Below, piece after piece: positions 36,153-44,876 of a stretch of DNA of 64,000 bases. Source of the stretch: Stutzerimonas stutzeri KOS6 (GTDB lineage: Bacteria > Pseudomonadota > Gammaproteobacteria > Pseudomonadales > Pseudomonadaceae); the NCBI RefSeq assembly GCF_000307775.2, contig NZ_KK020676.1, positions 1,093,040-1,157,039 of the forward strand, given 5' to 3'. Position 1 is the first letter of the stretch; the number at the start of each line of letters is the position of its first letter. Below the pieces are notes generated by a model, which did not search any database, was not told where the DNA came from, and worked only from the letters and a program-made list of their open reading frames with translations. The translations under genes were made by a program, and so were the position numbers.

Positions 36153-37039
36153 TATTTCTTGCCCCAGGCTGTCAAGGCCCGTGACTGATCGGTGGTGGCA
36201 CCGAGGATGGTGCGGGCATGCTCCCAGCGCTCTCGTACTGCGCGGCTGACCGGCGCGTTGACGTCCAGGGCTTCGCCCAGTCCGGTGGCGATGCCGACGT
36301 CCTTGGCCAGCAGGCCGAGGGCGAAGCCGGTCTGGAAAGTGCCGGGAACGACCTGGCCGGCAAACACCACCTCGCTGTTGAAGCTGCGGCCGGTGGAGCA
36401 ATTGATGATCTCGACCATCATTGCCGCGTCCAGGCCGAAGCGCTCGCCGATCAGCACAGCTTCTGCCGTGGCGGTGTAGGCGGCCGCGGCCACATAGTTG
36501 TTCAGTGCCTTCATGGCATGTCCGGAGCCGAGGCCGCCTGTGCGGAACACGCGTTTGCCAAGAGCCTCGAATACCGGCATGGCTCGGTCAATGATTGAGG
36601 GCTGGCGGGCGCCGGCCATGATCGACAGCGTGCCGGCCAGTGCCCCGGGCACGCCACCGGAAACCGGGGCGTCGATCAGCTCGACGCCCCGTTTGGCCAG
36701 CGTTTCACCGAGCTCCCGGCTGCCCAGTGGTTCGGACGAACTCATATCCACCACCAGCGTGCCCGGTGTCAGATGGGCCAGCAAACCGCCTTCGGCCTCG
36801 AGAAGCACGTCCCGGACGATTGCCCCGGTCGGCAGCATGGTGATCACCAGCTCGGATCCTGCGGCCAGATCAGTCCAGGTCAGGCAAGCCGTAGCGCCAT
36901 ACTTCTCGGCCAACTGCGCTGCCCGGTTGCTGTCGACATCGTGCAATTTGAGGTTGAAGCCGGCCTTGGCCAGGTTCGCTACCATGGGTTCGCCCATGTT
37001 GCCCAGGCCGATGAAGGCCACATTTTTTGACTGGCTCAT
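36152..37039 (-). CDS. Beta-hydroxyacid dehydrogenase (3-hydroxyisobutyrate dehydrogenase family), second copy
   Basis: A 295-residue NAD(P)-dependent dehydrogenase with GLGNMG (11-16), DAPVSGGVPGA (about 119-129) and GSGHAMKALNN carrying the catalytic Lys. It differs clearly from the other copy at 32.3 kb, so the two may use different substrates or enantiomers. The ATG overlaps the stop of the carboxymuconolactone-decarboxylase-family gene (ATGA). In the proposed tropate-type route it would oxidise the primary alcohol of a 2-aryl-3-hydroxypropanoate; this is inference. Confidence 0.88.
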   Translation of the reverse strand: MSQSKNVAFIGLGNMGEPMVANLAKAGFNLKLHDVDSNRAAQLAEKYGATACLTWTDLAAGSELVITMLPTGAIVRDVLLEAEGGLLAHLTPGTLVVDMSSSEPLGSRELGETLAKRGVELIDAPVSGGVPGALAGTLSIMAGARQPSIIDRAMPVFEALGKRVFRTGGLGSGHAMKALNNYVAAAAYTATAEAVLIGERFGLDAAMMVEIINCSTGRSFNSEVVFAGQVVPGTFQTGFALGLLAKDVGIATGLGEALDVNAPVSRAVRERWEHARTILGATTDQSRALTAWGKK

Positions 37040-37434
37040 GCTTGCCCTTCCCCAAACGAGATGCCGAGTTCGCGTAGTGCCGCGTCGGTGGTGTAAGCGG
37101 CGCCGACGGCCGCGGGAACGCCGCAGTACACTGCGGCGTGACGCATCAGTTCGCTCAGTTCCTGTGCCGTCACGCCATTGGCTACGGCCCCCTTCACATG
37201 GATAGCCAGCTCGTGTGACCGTCCCATGCCGATCAGCATGCAGAGTGTCGCCAGGCTACGGGTCTTGCGGTCCAGGCCCGGGCGGCTCCAGACCTCGCCG
37301 AAACACTGTTCGGTGACCAGGTCCTGGATAGGACGTGTGAACGGGCTGGCGTCGGCGATCTGGCGATCGGTGACTTCTTCGCCGAACATGGCGTGGCGGA
37401 TGGCCAGGCCTGAGTCATAGGTTTTTTCGCTCAT
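37036..37434 (-). CDS. Carboxymuconolactone-decarboxylase (CMD/AhpD-fold) family protein
   Basis: A 132-residue PcaC-like protein (TRPIQDLVTEQCFGEVWSR, LDRKTRSLATLCMLIGMGR, HELAIHVKGAVANGVT, AVYCGVPAAVGA). PcaC decarboxylates gamma-carboxymuconolactone, but no protocatechuate ortho-pathway genes are nearby. Coupled to a beta-hydroxyacid dehydrogenase it may decarboxylate the beta-oxo acid product. The ATG at 37434 has AAGGAG and a seven-base spacer; longer frames cross the dehydrogenase gene. Confidence 0.87.
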   Translation of the reverse strand: MSEKTYDSGLAIRHAMFGEEVTDRQIADASPFTRPIQDLVTEQCFGEVWSRPGLDRKTRSLATLCMLIGMGRSHELAIHVKGAVANGVTAQELSELMRHAAVYCGVPAAVGAAYTTDAALRELGISFGEGQA

Positions 37435-37454
37435 TTGCTTTCTCCTTGTTCTTG

Positions 37455-38933
37455 TCAGTAGGCGATGCAGACGCTCTTGAGCTCGGTGTAGGCGTCGATC
37501 GCGCTGCGCCCGTGCTCGCGGCCCAAGCCAGAAGCCTTGAAACCGCCAAAGGGCATGTTCGGGTCGACCAGGTTGTGCGTGTTGACCCACACGGTGCCGG
37601 CCTCCAGGGCATCGATGGCCCGCTGGGCCTGGTCCATGCGGTTGGTCCAGACGCTGGCACCGAGGCCGTAGACCGAGTCATTGGCGTCCTTCAGCACCTG
37701 GTCCAGATCGTCGAAGGGCATGGCCACCAGCACCGGGCCGAAGACTTCCTCGCGCACCAGGGTCAGTGGCTTGTTGTCCGGGTTGGCGATCACGGTGGGA
37801 CGAACGAAGTAGCCTGGCCCGTCGCCGCGAACGCCACCAGCCAGCAGTTCGGCACCCTCGGCGGCGCCGCTCGCCGCCAACTGCATGACGCGGTCGCGAT
37901 GTCCGGCCGATACCATCGGCCCCATCTGCGCCTGGCCATCGAAGCCTGAGCCGAGCACTGTCGCATTCGCCACGCTGGCCAAGTCGGCAACCACCCGGTC
38001 ATATTTCGAGCGAGCTATGTAGAGCCGCGAGCCAGCCGTACACACTTGGCCGTGGTTGAAGAATATGGCGCCAGCGGCGCCCTGTACCGCGGTCTCGACA
38101 TCAACATCGTCTAGCACCACGACCGGACTCTTGCCGCCTAGCTCCAGGGCGACACGACGGATGTCACGGCCGCACTGGGCGCCGATCAGTCGGCCGACTT
38201 CGGTGGAGCCGGTGAAGGTGATCTTGTCCACGCCGGGATGACGCACCAGCGCGGCGCCCGTGCTGCCGTCGCCAGTCAGCACGTTGAGCACGCCAGGCGG
38301 GAAACCGGCTTCGAGTGCCAGTTCGGCCAGGCGCAGGGCTGTCAGAGGGGTTTCCTCGGCTGGCTTGAGTACAACCGTACAACCACAGGCCAGCGCCGGA
38401 GCGATCTTCCAGATGGCCATGGCCAGCGGGAAATTCCACGGTACGATCGCGCCCACCACGCCAACCGGTACACGGTGGGTGGAAGTACGGTAGCGAGTAC
38501 CGGGCGGCATCGGGAGGGATACATCGAAGGTACTGCCCTCGATCTTGGTCGCCCAGCCGGCCATGTAGCGCAGCCATTGCACGCTACCGCCGACTTCGAT
38601 GGCCTGTGACCATTGCAGCAGCTTGCCCTGGTTCAGGGTTTCCAGCTGGGCGAGTTCGTCGGCATTTGCCTCGATCAGGTCAGCCAGCCTGCAGATGAGA
38701 CGCTCTCGTGCATAGGGCGTCATACCTGCCCAGCCGGGCTGACGCAGGGCCGCGCGTGCGGCCTGCACGGCAGCGTCGACCTCGGGCTCGCCGGCACAGG
38801 GCAGGCGAGCGATCTCCAGGCCGGTGGCGGGGTTGTACACGGCGAAGGATGCGCCGGACTGTGCGTCTCGCCATTGACCATCCACCAGCATGCGCTCGCG
38901 GATGGCGCGTTTTGCCAATTCTGGAATATCCAT
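37455..38933 (-). CDS. Phenylacetaldehyde-type aldehyde dehydrogenase
   Basis: A 492-residue aldehyde dehydrogenase close to phenylacetaldehyde dehydrogenases (FeaB/StyD): catalytic Glu in ALELGGKSP (about 262), Cys in [11 protein letters not shown] (about 296), [17 protein letters not shown] region typical of the group. It would convert an arylacetaldehyde to an arylacetate, which then enters the hydroxylase and hpa steps. It is the first gene of the operon reaching to 31.0 kb. A 21-base-spaced CGTGCAG repeat lies 66 bases upstream. Confidence 0.88.
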   Translation of the reverse strand: MDIPELAKRAIRERMLVDGQWRDAQSGASFAVYNPATGLEIARLPCAGEPEVDAAVQAARAALRQPGWAGMTPYARERLICRLADLIEANADELAQLETLNQGKLLQWSQAIEVGGSVQWLRYMAGWATKIEGSTFDVSLPMPPGTRYRTSTHRVPVGVVGAIVPWNFPLAMAIWKIAPALACGCTVVLKPAEETPLTALRLAELALEAGFPPGVLNVLTGDGSTGAALVRHPGVDKITFTGSTEVGRLIGAQCGRDIRRVALELGGKSPVVVLDDVDVETAVQGAAGAIFFNHGQVCTAGSRLYIARSKYDRVVADLASVANATVLGSGFDGQAQMGPMVSAGHRDRVMQLAASGAAEGAELLAGGVRGDGPGYFVRPTVIANPDNKPLTLVREEVFGPVLVAMPFDDLDQVLKDANDSVYGLGASVWTNRMDQAQRAIDALEAGTVWVNTHNLVDPNMPFGGFKASGLGREHGRSAIDAYTELKSVCIAY

Positions 38934-39215
38934 TATTCGGTCCTGTTGTTGTTATGGATGGACCTTAACAAGCCTCTTTGCTACTGCCGTTGACGCCCCG
39001 TGCAGAGTTGTTGCCATTTCGTGCAGTAAGCGGATTTGGTTACTTTCCGATGGCTCTCAGTGATGAGAGCCGTTGGGGCGCCCGGGCCAGGTGGGGTTGC
39101 TGGATGCGTGGCGTGCATCGACTCGGCCCGGTACAGCGCGCCCACCATGGCGCTGGCCAACGCGACATGACGGATCGGGTTGGTCAAGGGCCAGGGCAGG
39201 CGGTGTGTCGAAGGA
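38934..39215. promoter_or_regulatory. Promoter gap of the aldehyde dehydrogenase operon with 21-base direct repeats (38999-39026)
   Basis: The gap carries CGTGCAG at 38999-39005 and again at 39020-39026, exactly 21 bases apart. Direct repeats at this spacing are the usual binding pattern of AraC/XylS activators, and a FeaR-like AraC gene lies at the end of the operon. A single TTAAC half-box is at 38964-38968. No gene is seen in the remaining sequence. Confidence 0.55.
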
Positions 39216-40253
39216 TCAGTACGTCTGGCCGTTGGCCTTGGCGATGTCGCGCAGGGTCTGCGCCAGCTGGGTGCCATCGATACCCTTGTCATCACCTTCG
39301 GCGGACCATTCGCGGGTGACTTTCTCGCCGGCGTCGCGCATTTGCTGGTAGTCGGCGTCGTCGATCTTGGTCAGCGTTGCGCCCTGATCGAGTACGACTT
39401 GGCGTGCGCGTGCCGCTTCCTTGTCCCAGCTGGCGCCGAAGGTAGTCGATAGCGCCAGCCCACTGTTGCGGTCGATCACCGCGCGCAGGTCGTCGGGCAG
39501 CTTTTCGTAGCGCTGCTTGTTCATCAGGAAACTGAGCAGGGTGGTGGAGAAGATCGGCTGGCCGTCCTTCGGCTCCGAATGGAAGCGGGTGATCTCGTCG
39601 AGCTTGAGCGCCGGAATCACCTCCCAGCCCACCAATGCGCCGTCGATCACGCCCTTGGACAGCGACTCGGTCATCTGCGCTGGCGGCATGCTTACAGGGG
39701 TGGCGCCGAGCGCATCGAGCAGGCGTGAGGTCATGCGTGTCGAGGCGCGCAACTTGACGCCATTGAAGTCGGACAGGGTAGCGACATTCTTGTCGGCGTT
39801 ATGCAGCTGCATACCGCCGTCGCTGTGCAGGGCAAGTACCTTGTAGTCGCTGTAGTCCTCTTTCAGCGCCTGCTCATAGAACTCCCAGATGATCTTCGAG
39901 CCGAGCTCACCATTGGGCGGCAGCATGAACGGTAGTTCCACCGCCTCGCTACGTGGGAAGCGGCCGGTGGAGTAGCCCGGAGCGGTCCAGGCCACGTCGG
40001 CGACCCCGCGGCGGACTTGATCGGGCAGCTGAGCCGGGGTACCGCCGAGCTGCATGGATGGGTAAATCTGGCACTGGATGCGGTTGTCCGATTCCTTGGC
40101 AATGCGATCGCACCAGGGCTGGATGACGTTGCGGTGGGCGTTGGAGGCTGCTGGCAGAAAGTGGGCGACTTTCAGGGTTACCGTTTCGGCAGCCTGGCTG
40201 AGCGGGGCGCCGATGCAGAGAGTGAGCAACGACAAGGCGGTGAGACGTTTCAT
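39216..40253 (-). CDS. Orphan TRAP substrate-binding protein DctP
   Basis: A 345-residue binding protein with signal peptide (cleavage near QAAET, about 20-23). It is closely similar over its length to the DctP at 45.2 kb (shared strings HFLPAASNA, YPSMQLGGTPA, WTAPGYS, GATPVSMPPAQMTE). No DctQ or DctM gene accompanies it; it ends the Rieske oxygenase operon, so it probably lends a second specificity to the permease encoded at 46.2-48.0 kb. The ATG at 40253 has AAGGAA nine bases upstream. Confidence 0.92.
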   Translation of the reverse strand: MKRLTALSLLTLCIGAPLSQAAETVTLKVAHFLPAASNAHRNVIQPWCDRIAKESDNRIQCQIYPSMQLGGTPAQLPDQVRRGVADVAWTAPGYSTGRFPRSEAVELPFMLPPNGELGSKIIWEFYEQALKEDYSDYKVLALHSDGGMQLHNADKNVATLSDFNGVKLRASTRMTSRLLDALGATPVSMPPAQMTESLSKGVIDGALVGWEVIPALKLDEITRFHSEPKDGQPIFSTTLLSFLMNKQRYEKLPDDLRAVIDRNSGLALSTTFGASWDKEAARARQVVLDQGATLTKIDDADYQQMRDAGEKVTREWSAEGDDKGIDGTQLAQTLRDIAKANGQTY

Positions 40254-40315
40254 GATGGTGGTTCCTTTTTTGTTGTAGTAATTGGAGCGAATGCTCTGCA
40301 CGCATGGGTGAAGCA

Positions 40316-40334
40316 GGGCGGCCGGATGCCGCCC
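40316..40334. repeat. Small hairpin between the Rieske gene and dctP
   Basis: GGGCGGC (40316-40322) and GCCGCCC (40328-40334) form a 7-base stem with a 5-base loop, seven bases after the oxygenase stop. There is no T-tract. It may only reduce expression of the distal binding-protein gene. Confidence 0.4.
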
Positions 40335-40340
40335 AGATGA

Positions 40341-41450
40341 TCAGGCCACCTGAGAGGCTGACCGCGCAGCGGCTTCCTGGGTCGCGCGGCGCTTGAGGTA
40401 GATGCGCATGGCCACGGCGGGCGCATCACTGGCGACGGATATCTCGTAATGGTTCTCGTCGACGTTGTCGAGCACCTGTTCCAGCGCGCCGAGCCCCTCG
40501 ACGTCTTCCTCGAAGGCGGCGAACAGCTGTTCATGCATGAACTCGCCCAGCGCATGGTCATCCTGCGCGAAGTCACGCCCGTGGATGATGTGGTAGTGCA
40601 TCGTGTTTTCCGTCTCCGGTGTGAGGATGTGCGCCGTATGGATATGGAAGGTCGGGCGGCTGTCCTCTGGCAATGCGGTGTCATAGAAGGTCACGCTGAC
40701 CAGGTGCAGGGCGGGGCTGAGGAACTCGGAGGTGACGATACGCGCCGCGGTTGGACCTTCGATCTTGGTGGTCTTGCCCCATACCGGCGACAGCGTGGTC
40801 GGCACCACCCGGCGGATAAGTTTGTAGTGGCCTTCCTTGAGGTCGAGGTCGAAAGGCGCGCTGGCGTAGTCCGGCGTGCCGATGGTATTGGCATGCAGGA
40901 ATTGCAGATGCGTGAGGTCGAGCAGGTTCTCGTGCATGCTCACGTAGTTGCCGGGATGGTGGAAATACCCTGACGAGCATTCCCAGGACGGATTGCGGCT
41001 CCAGGGTTGGTCAGGAATGCGACTTTCGTCGGCCAGCACAGCATCGCCCATCCAGATCCACAGCAGCGGCCCGCGCTCGACCAGCGGATAGGTACGAATG
41101 CCGACGCCGCGCGGGCAGGCTTTCTGTGATGGGACTTCGATCAGGTCGCCGTGCTCGTTGTAGCGGAAGCCATGGTAGTTGCAGACAATGGTGTCGCCGT
41201 CCAGCGTGCTCTTCGACAACGGGAAGGAGCGGTGCATGCAGCGATCATCCATCGCAACGGGCTTGCCCGCCAGGGTGCGGTAGAGCAGTACCCGCTTGCC
41301 CAGCAGGGTGCGCGGCATGAGCTCGCGGCCTACGTCTGTGGAGAAGGCGGCGACATACCATTCGTTGAATACGAACGGGGTTTCTCGGTTGGCCATCTGC
41401 GCGGAGGCCTTGCGAGAGCTGGCGATGAGTGTGTCTGAGGGCAGGGTCAT
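40341..41450 (-). CDS. VanA-type Rieske non-haem iron oxygenase (aryl O-demethylase candidate)
   Basis: A 369-residue oxygenase component. Rieske cluster ligands are in CMHRSF (about 71-73) and CNYHGF (about 90-93); the mononuclear iron site is in ENLLDLTHLQFLH (about 173-185). The type, without a small subunit and next to a VanB-like reductase, is that of aryl O-demethylases (vanillate, dicamba and similar). Next to the homoprotocatechuate pathway, homovanillate (4-hydroxy-3-methoxyphenylacetate) is the logical substrate, since its demethylation gives homoprotocatechuate; this is inference. The start has GGAGGA eight bases upstream. Confidence 0.88.
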   Translation of the reverse strand: MTLPSDTLIASSRKASAQMANRETPFVFNEWYVAAFSTDVGRELMPRTLLGKRVLLYRTLAGKPVAMDDRCMHRSFPLSKSTLDGDTIVCNYHGFRYNEHGDLIEVPSQKACPRGVGIRTYPLVERGPLLWIWMGDAVLADESRIPDQPWSRNPSWECSSGYFHHPGNYVSMHENLLDLTHLQFLHANTIGTPDYASAPFDLDLKEGHYKLIRRVVPTTLSPVWGKTTKIEGPTAARIVTSEFLSPALHLVSVTFYDTALPEDSRPTFHIHTAHILTPETENTMHYHIIHGRDFAQDDHALGEFMHEQLFAAFEEDVEGLGALEQVLDNVDENHYEISVASDAPAVAMRIYLKRRATQEAAARSASQVA

Positions 41451-41492
41451 GGTCTATTCCTCCATTTCGGCCGCCGGCTATGGCGGCTGGGG

Positions 41493-42461
41493 TCAAAGAT
41501 CGAGTTCGAGCGAGGCAGTCCGGGCGCGCGATACGCAGATCATCATGCAGTCGTTGGCGGCCCGCTCCTCGTCGGAGAGTACGTAGTCGCGGTGTTCAGG
41601 TAGGCCGCCGCAGACGCTTGTTTCACAGGTCCGGCAGATGCCGGCGCGACAGGAGAACGGTGCCTCGATGCCGTTGGCCTCCAGGGCATCCAGGATGCTC
41701 TGGTCTTCGGCGACGCGCAGCGTGCGGCCGCTGCGGCGTAGCACGACCTCGAAGCCTTGGTCGTCGCTGGCTTCCTGGGTCGGCAGCTCGGGCGGGCTGA
41801 ACCACTCGAAGTGCAGTCGTTCGGCGACCGCTGTGCCGGCCTGTTGCACGGCCTGCATGAGTGGATCGGGCCCGCAGCAATACAGATGCTCGTCGTCTCC
41901 CAGCGAGCTCACCAGATCGTCGACGGCCAGGTAGCGGCCGTCTTGTTCATCGTTGAAGTGGAACTGAACACGTTCGGGGTCCAGTGCACGGAGCTCTTCA
42001 TAGAAGGCGGCGCGGGCGCGGTTGCGGGCTGCATAAACTAGCCGCCAGTCCTTGCCGTTGCGGATGCACCAGCGAAGCATTGACAGAATCGGTGTGATGC
42101 CGATGCCGCCTGCTACGAAGCAGAAGCGCTCGGCTCGCTCATCGAGCGCGAAGTTGTTGCGCGGCCCGACGACCGTCAGGGTGTCGCCCTGGCGCAGGGA
42201 GCCGTGGATGAAGCGTGAGCCCCCGCGGCTTTCGGCAGCCAGACTGACGGCGACCACATAACGATGCCGCTCGGTGGGGTCGTTAAGCAGGGAGTAGTGA
42301 CGGATCTGTCCGTTGCGCAGGTGCAACTCAAGATGCGAGCCGGATGTGAACGGCGGCAGGTCGGCGCCGCTGGGGGAGGTAAATTCCAGGGAGATGATGT
42401 CCTTGGCCTCGGCGCGGACACCACCGACCCTCAACACCAGAGTATCGGTAGCAAGGTTCAT
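41493..42461 (-). CDS. VanB-type oxidoreductase (flavin and plant-type 2Fe-2S)
   Basis: A 322-residue reductase: FAD/FMN-binding beta-barrel (HYSLLND, about 57-63), NAD-binding domain (GGIGITPILSM, about 118-128; CCGPDPLM) and C-terminal ferredoxin domain with CRAGICRTC...C. It passes electrons from NADH to the Rieske oxygenase encoded 42 bases downstream. It is the first gene of the three-gene minus-strand operon. Confidence 0.94.
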   Translation of the reverse strand: MNLATDTLVLRVGGVRAEAKDIISLEFTSPSGADLPPFTSGSHLELHLRNGQIRHYSLLNDPTERHRYVVAVSLAAESRGGSRFIHGSLRQGDTLTVVGPRNNFALDERAERFCFVAGGIGITPILSMLRWCIRNGKDWRLVYAARNRARAAFYEELRALDPERVQFHFNDEQDGRYLAVDDLVSSLGDDEHLYCCGPDPLMQAVQQAGTAVAERLHFEWFSPPELPTQEASDDQGFEVVLRRSGRTLRVAEDQSILDALEANGIEAPFSCRAGICRTCETSVCGGLPEHRDYVLSDEERAANDCMMICVSRARTASLELDL

Positions 42462-42630
42462 TGTTTTTATACCTTTTCGTCAGCCCTAAAGGACAGGGCT
42501 TGCTGACCGACAGCCTACCTGCTCGACGATTCGGTGCTGTCCTCCAAGAGGAGGACAGGACGGTTGCTCTGGCCTACGCCCAAGGATGGCGGCACAATGG
42601 CCGTCACGCGTAACGGAGGGCCGACCTGCG
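42462..42630. promoter_or_regulatory. Divergent promoter with a 22-base palindrome (42537-42558)
   Basis: CTGTCCTCC and GGAGGACAG form perfect 9-base arms with a 4-base centre (AAGA), midway between the divergent reductase and LuxR-type regulator genes. Length and symmetry fit an operator for the adjacent LuxR-type HTH protein. A short related GGACAG also occurs at 42491-42496. Confidence 0.55.
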
Positions 42631-43425
42631 ATGATCAACGTCTGGAGTCCAACCGGAGCGGCGCCTCGCCTGGATCTGCAGCGATTTGTCGATCTCACCT
42701 GCATCATGGGCAGCGACCGGTTCGCCTCATCGTTGCTTGACTGCCTCGATCACTGGGTGCGCTCGCAGCATTTTTGTGTGCTGCGCATGGATCCTCAGCA
42801 GCCAAGCATGCTGCTGGCCGGCACGCGTCATCAGGACCCTCGTCTGGTTTGGCGCTGCTGGCATGCCTATGCGTGCCAGTTCCACAACCATGACCAGCTG
42901 TTCAGCCGTATGCGCCACGCGCGGCATGCCGATAGCCCGGCGCTGATCGGTCATATCCTTGCCGAGGACATAGAATTCGCCCCCTATCGGCAGAATGTTT
43001 ACCAGCGCAACGGTATGAGTGAGCGGTTGTCGAGTCTGTCCTGGGACGAGGATGGCAATCCGGTGCTGTTCAACCTCTACCGGCATGAGGAAGCCGGCTA
43101 TTTCTCCAATCAGGAAATCGAGGCCTTCGAACAGCTCACCCCGGCACTGCTACAGCTGCTGCGCGGGCACATGGCACTGCGCCGCGGTGGTCGGCACGCC
43201 GACGACTGGCGCCCGCTGCTATTACGCCGAGCGCCTCAACTGACCGAACAGGAGCTGGGGGTTTGCGAGCGCCTGCTGCAGGGCATGACTCATGCCGGCA
43301 TCGCCGCGGAGATGGGCATCAAGGAAACTACGGTCAAGACTTACCGCAATCGGGCATTCGACCGGCTCGGGATCAACTTTCGCAGCCAGCTGTTTGCCCT
43401 GGTGCAGGCGCAGGGGCAACCCTGA
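42631..43425 (+). CDS. LuxR-type HTH transcriptional regulator
   Basis: A 264-residue regulator with a C-terminal LuxR-type HTH (about 205-260; LTEQELGVCERLLQGMTHAGIAAEMGI, then TVKTYRNRAFDRLGI). The N-terminal 190 residues match no sensor domain that I recognise. It is divergent from the Rieske oxygenase operon and probably controls it in response to an aromatic ligand. The ATG at 42631 has GGAGGG upstream. No receiver-domain signature is visible, so it is not a typical two-component regulator. Confidence 0.85.
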   Translation: MINVWSPTGAAPRLDLQRFVDLTCIMGSDRFASSLLDCLDHWVRSQHFCVLRMDPQQPSMLLAGTRHQDPRLVWRCWHAYACQFHNHDQLFSRMRHARHADSPALIGHILAEDIEFAPYRQNVYQRNGMSERLSSLSWDEDGNPVLFNLYRHEEAGYFSNQEIEAFEQLTPALLQLLRGHMALRRGGRHADDWRPLLLRRAPQLTEQELGVCERLLQGMTHAGIAAEMGIKETTVKTYRNRAFDRLGINFRSQLFALVQAQGQP

Positions 43426-43473
43426 TGCTCCGGCCGGAGCATCGTGGCACTTGCCAGGCGTCGGCAACAGAAC

Positions 43474-43487
43474 GTTAAAATGTTCAC
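43474..43487. promoter_or_regulatory. HpaR-like box upstream of hpaR
   Basis: GTTAA-AATG-TTCAC differs from the GTTAA-N4-TTAAC box by one base and lies 28 bases before the hpaR start, consistent with autorepression. Confidence 0.5.
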
Positions 43488-43515
43488 TACTCCCAACAGC
43501 GCGCACTGAATCACG

Positions 43516-43938
43516 ATGTCTACACCCAGACCTTCTCTGACGTTGACCCTGCTGCAGGCCCGCGAGGCCGCCATGAGCTTTTTTCGACCGCTGCTCAATG
43601 AGCACGGCTTGACCGAGCAGCAATGGCGGGTGATCCGCATTCTTCGCCAGCACGGTGAGATGGAGAGCTTCCGCCTCGCGGAGCTGGCCTGCATCCTCAA
43701 GCCGAGCATGACCGGCGTGCTGACCCGCCTGGAGCGTGACGGCATTGTCAGCCGACGCAAGCCGGCCTACGACCAGCGCCGTGTGCATGTCAACCTCACC
43801 GAGCAGGGACATCAGGTCTTCCTGTCCATGAGCGATGGGATGGAGGCAAATTATCGGCGTATCCAGTCGCAGTTTGGAGAAGAAAAGATGCAGCAGTTGC
43901 TCGTCCTGCTCAACGAGCTGAAGCAGATCAGACCCTGA
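43516..43938 (+). CDS. hpaR: Homoprotocatechuate operon repressor HpaR (MarR family)
   Basis: A 140-residue MarR protein; the N-terminus (SLTLTLLQAREAAMSFFRP) and the wing region (DQRRVHVNLTEQG) match HpaR/HpcR. In E. coli HpaR represses the meta-cleavage operon and responds to hydroxyphenylacetates. Recurrent GTTAA-N4-TTAAC boxes around this island are its likely targets. It is followed 26 bases later by hpaA. The start ATG has only a weak ribosome site. Confidence 0.92.
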   Translation: MSTPRPSLTLTLLQAREAAMSFFRPLLNEHGLTEQQWRVIRILRQHGEMESFRLAELACILKPSMTGVLTRLERDGIVSRRKPAYDQRRVHVNLTEQGHQVFLSMSDGMEANYRRIQSQFGEEKMQQLLVLLNELKQIRP

Positions 43939-43964
43939 CCGAGGCCCAGGCGGCTGGAGGGCGC

Positions 43965-44876
43965 ATGCGGGACCAGCGGCTTATTCCCAACATTGATATC
44001 GGTCAGGTCTATGACCAGCGCTACGCGGATGCCGACGTGCACTACGAAGCGCTCGGGAACCTGGCCGATTTCTTCGGGCGGAACATGCCAGTCCACCGGC
44101 ACGACCGTTTCTTCCAGGTGCATTACGTCAAAAGCGGCACTGTGCGAGTCTATTTGGACGAGCAGCGCTTCCAGCAGCCGGCGCCGATGTTCTTCCTTAC
44201 GCCACCTACTTTCACCCATGCCTTCGTTACCGAGGCCGGTAGCGATGGGCACGTGATTACCGTGCGCCAGCAACTGGTCTGGCCATTGCTGTCGGAGGAA
44301 ACCAGCCTGGTCTCGGTGCCGAATATCTCGCCGGTCTGCGTCGGCCTGGGCGAACTGGGCCCGGAGTACGCGGACGACATTCGCCGGCTGGACCTGCTGT
44401 TTGACGAACTGGGCAGCGAGTTCGCCAGCCAGCGGCCAGGCAGGGACTTATGTCTGGTGGCGCTGACGCGGCTAGTCTTCGTCAGTCTGCTGCGACTTTC
44501 GGCCCGCTCGCTTAGTGCACAACCGGCGCGCGGTGAGGATTTGTACATCTATCAGCGCTTCAACGCGCTGATCGAGCAGCACTATCTGCAGCATTGGTCG
44601 CTGTCGCGCTACGCTGAACGGCTAGAGGTGACGGAGGCGCGGCTGAATGATGTCTGTCGGCGGATTGCCGACCTGCCGTCCAAGCGCCTGGTGTTCGACC
44701 GCATCATGCAGGAGGCCAAGCGCCTGCTGCTGTTCACCGGCGGTTCGGTCAACGAGATCTGCTACCAGCTTGGCTTCAAGGATCCGGCCTACTTCAGCCG
44801 GTTCTTTTCACGTAATGCCGGCTTGACGCCGGGCGAGTACCGGGCGAGTCGCGGACAGATTGACGCCTCTCCCTGA
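43965..44876 (+). CDS. hpaA: 4-hydroxyphenylacetate regulator HpaA (AraC family)
   Basis: A 303-residue AraC/XylS-type activator: cupin sensor domain (NMPVHRHDRFFQVHYV, about 40-56) and C-terminal double HTH (SRYAERLEVTEARLNDVCR; ICYQLGFKDPAYFSRFF). HpaA in enterobacteria activates the 4-hydroxyphenylacetate hydroxylase genes. Here the hydroxylase genes are at 50.6 kb and carry 21-base-spaced repeats upstream. It is co-transcribed with hpaR. Confidence 0.92.
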   Translation: MRDQRLIPNIDIGQVYDQRYADADVHYEALGNLADFFGRNMPVHRHDRFFQVHYVKSGTVRVYLDEQRFQQPAPMFFLTPPTFTHAFVTEAGSDGHVITVRQQLVWPLLSEETSLVSVPNISPVCVGLGELGPEYADDIRRLDLLFDELGSEFASQRPGRDLCLVALTRLVFVSLLRLSARSLSAQPARGEDLYIYQRFNALIEQHYLQHWSLSRYAERLEVTEARLNDVCRRIADLPSKRLVFDRIMQEAKRLLLFTGGSVNEICYQLGFKDPAYFSRFFSRNAGLTPGEYRASRGQIDASP

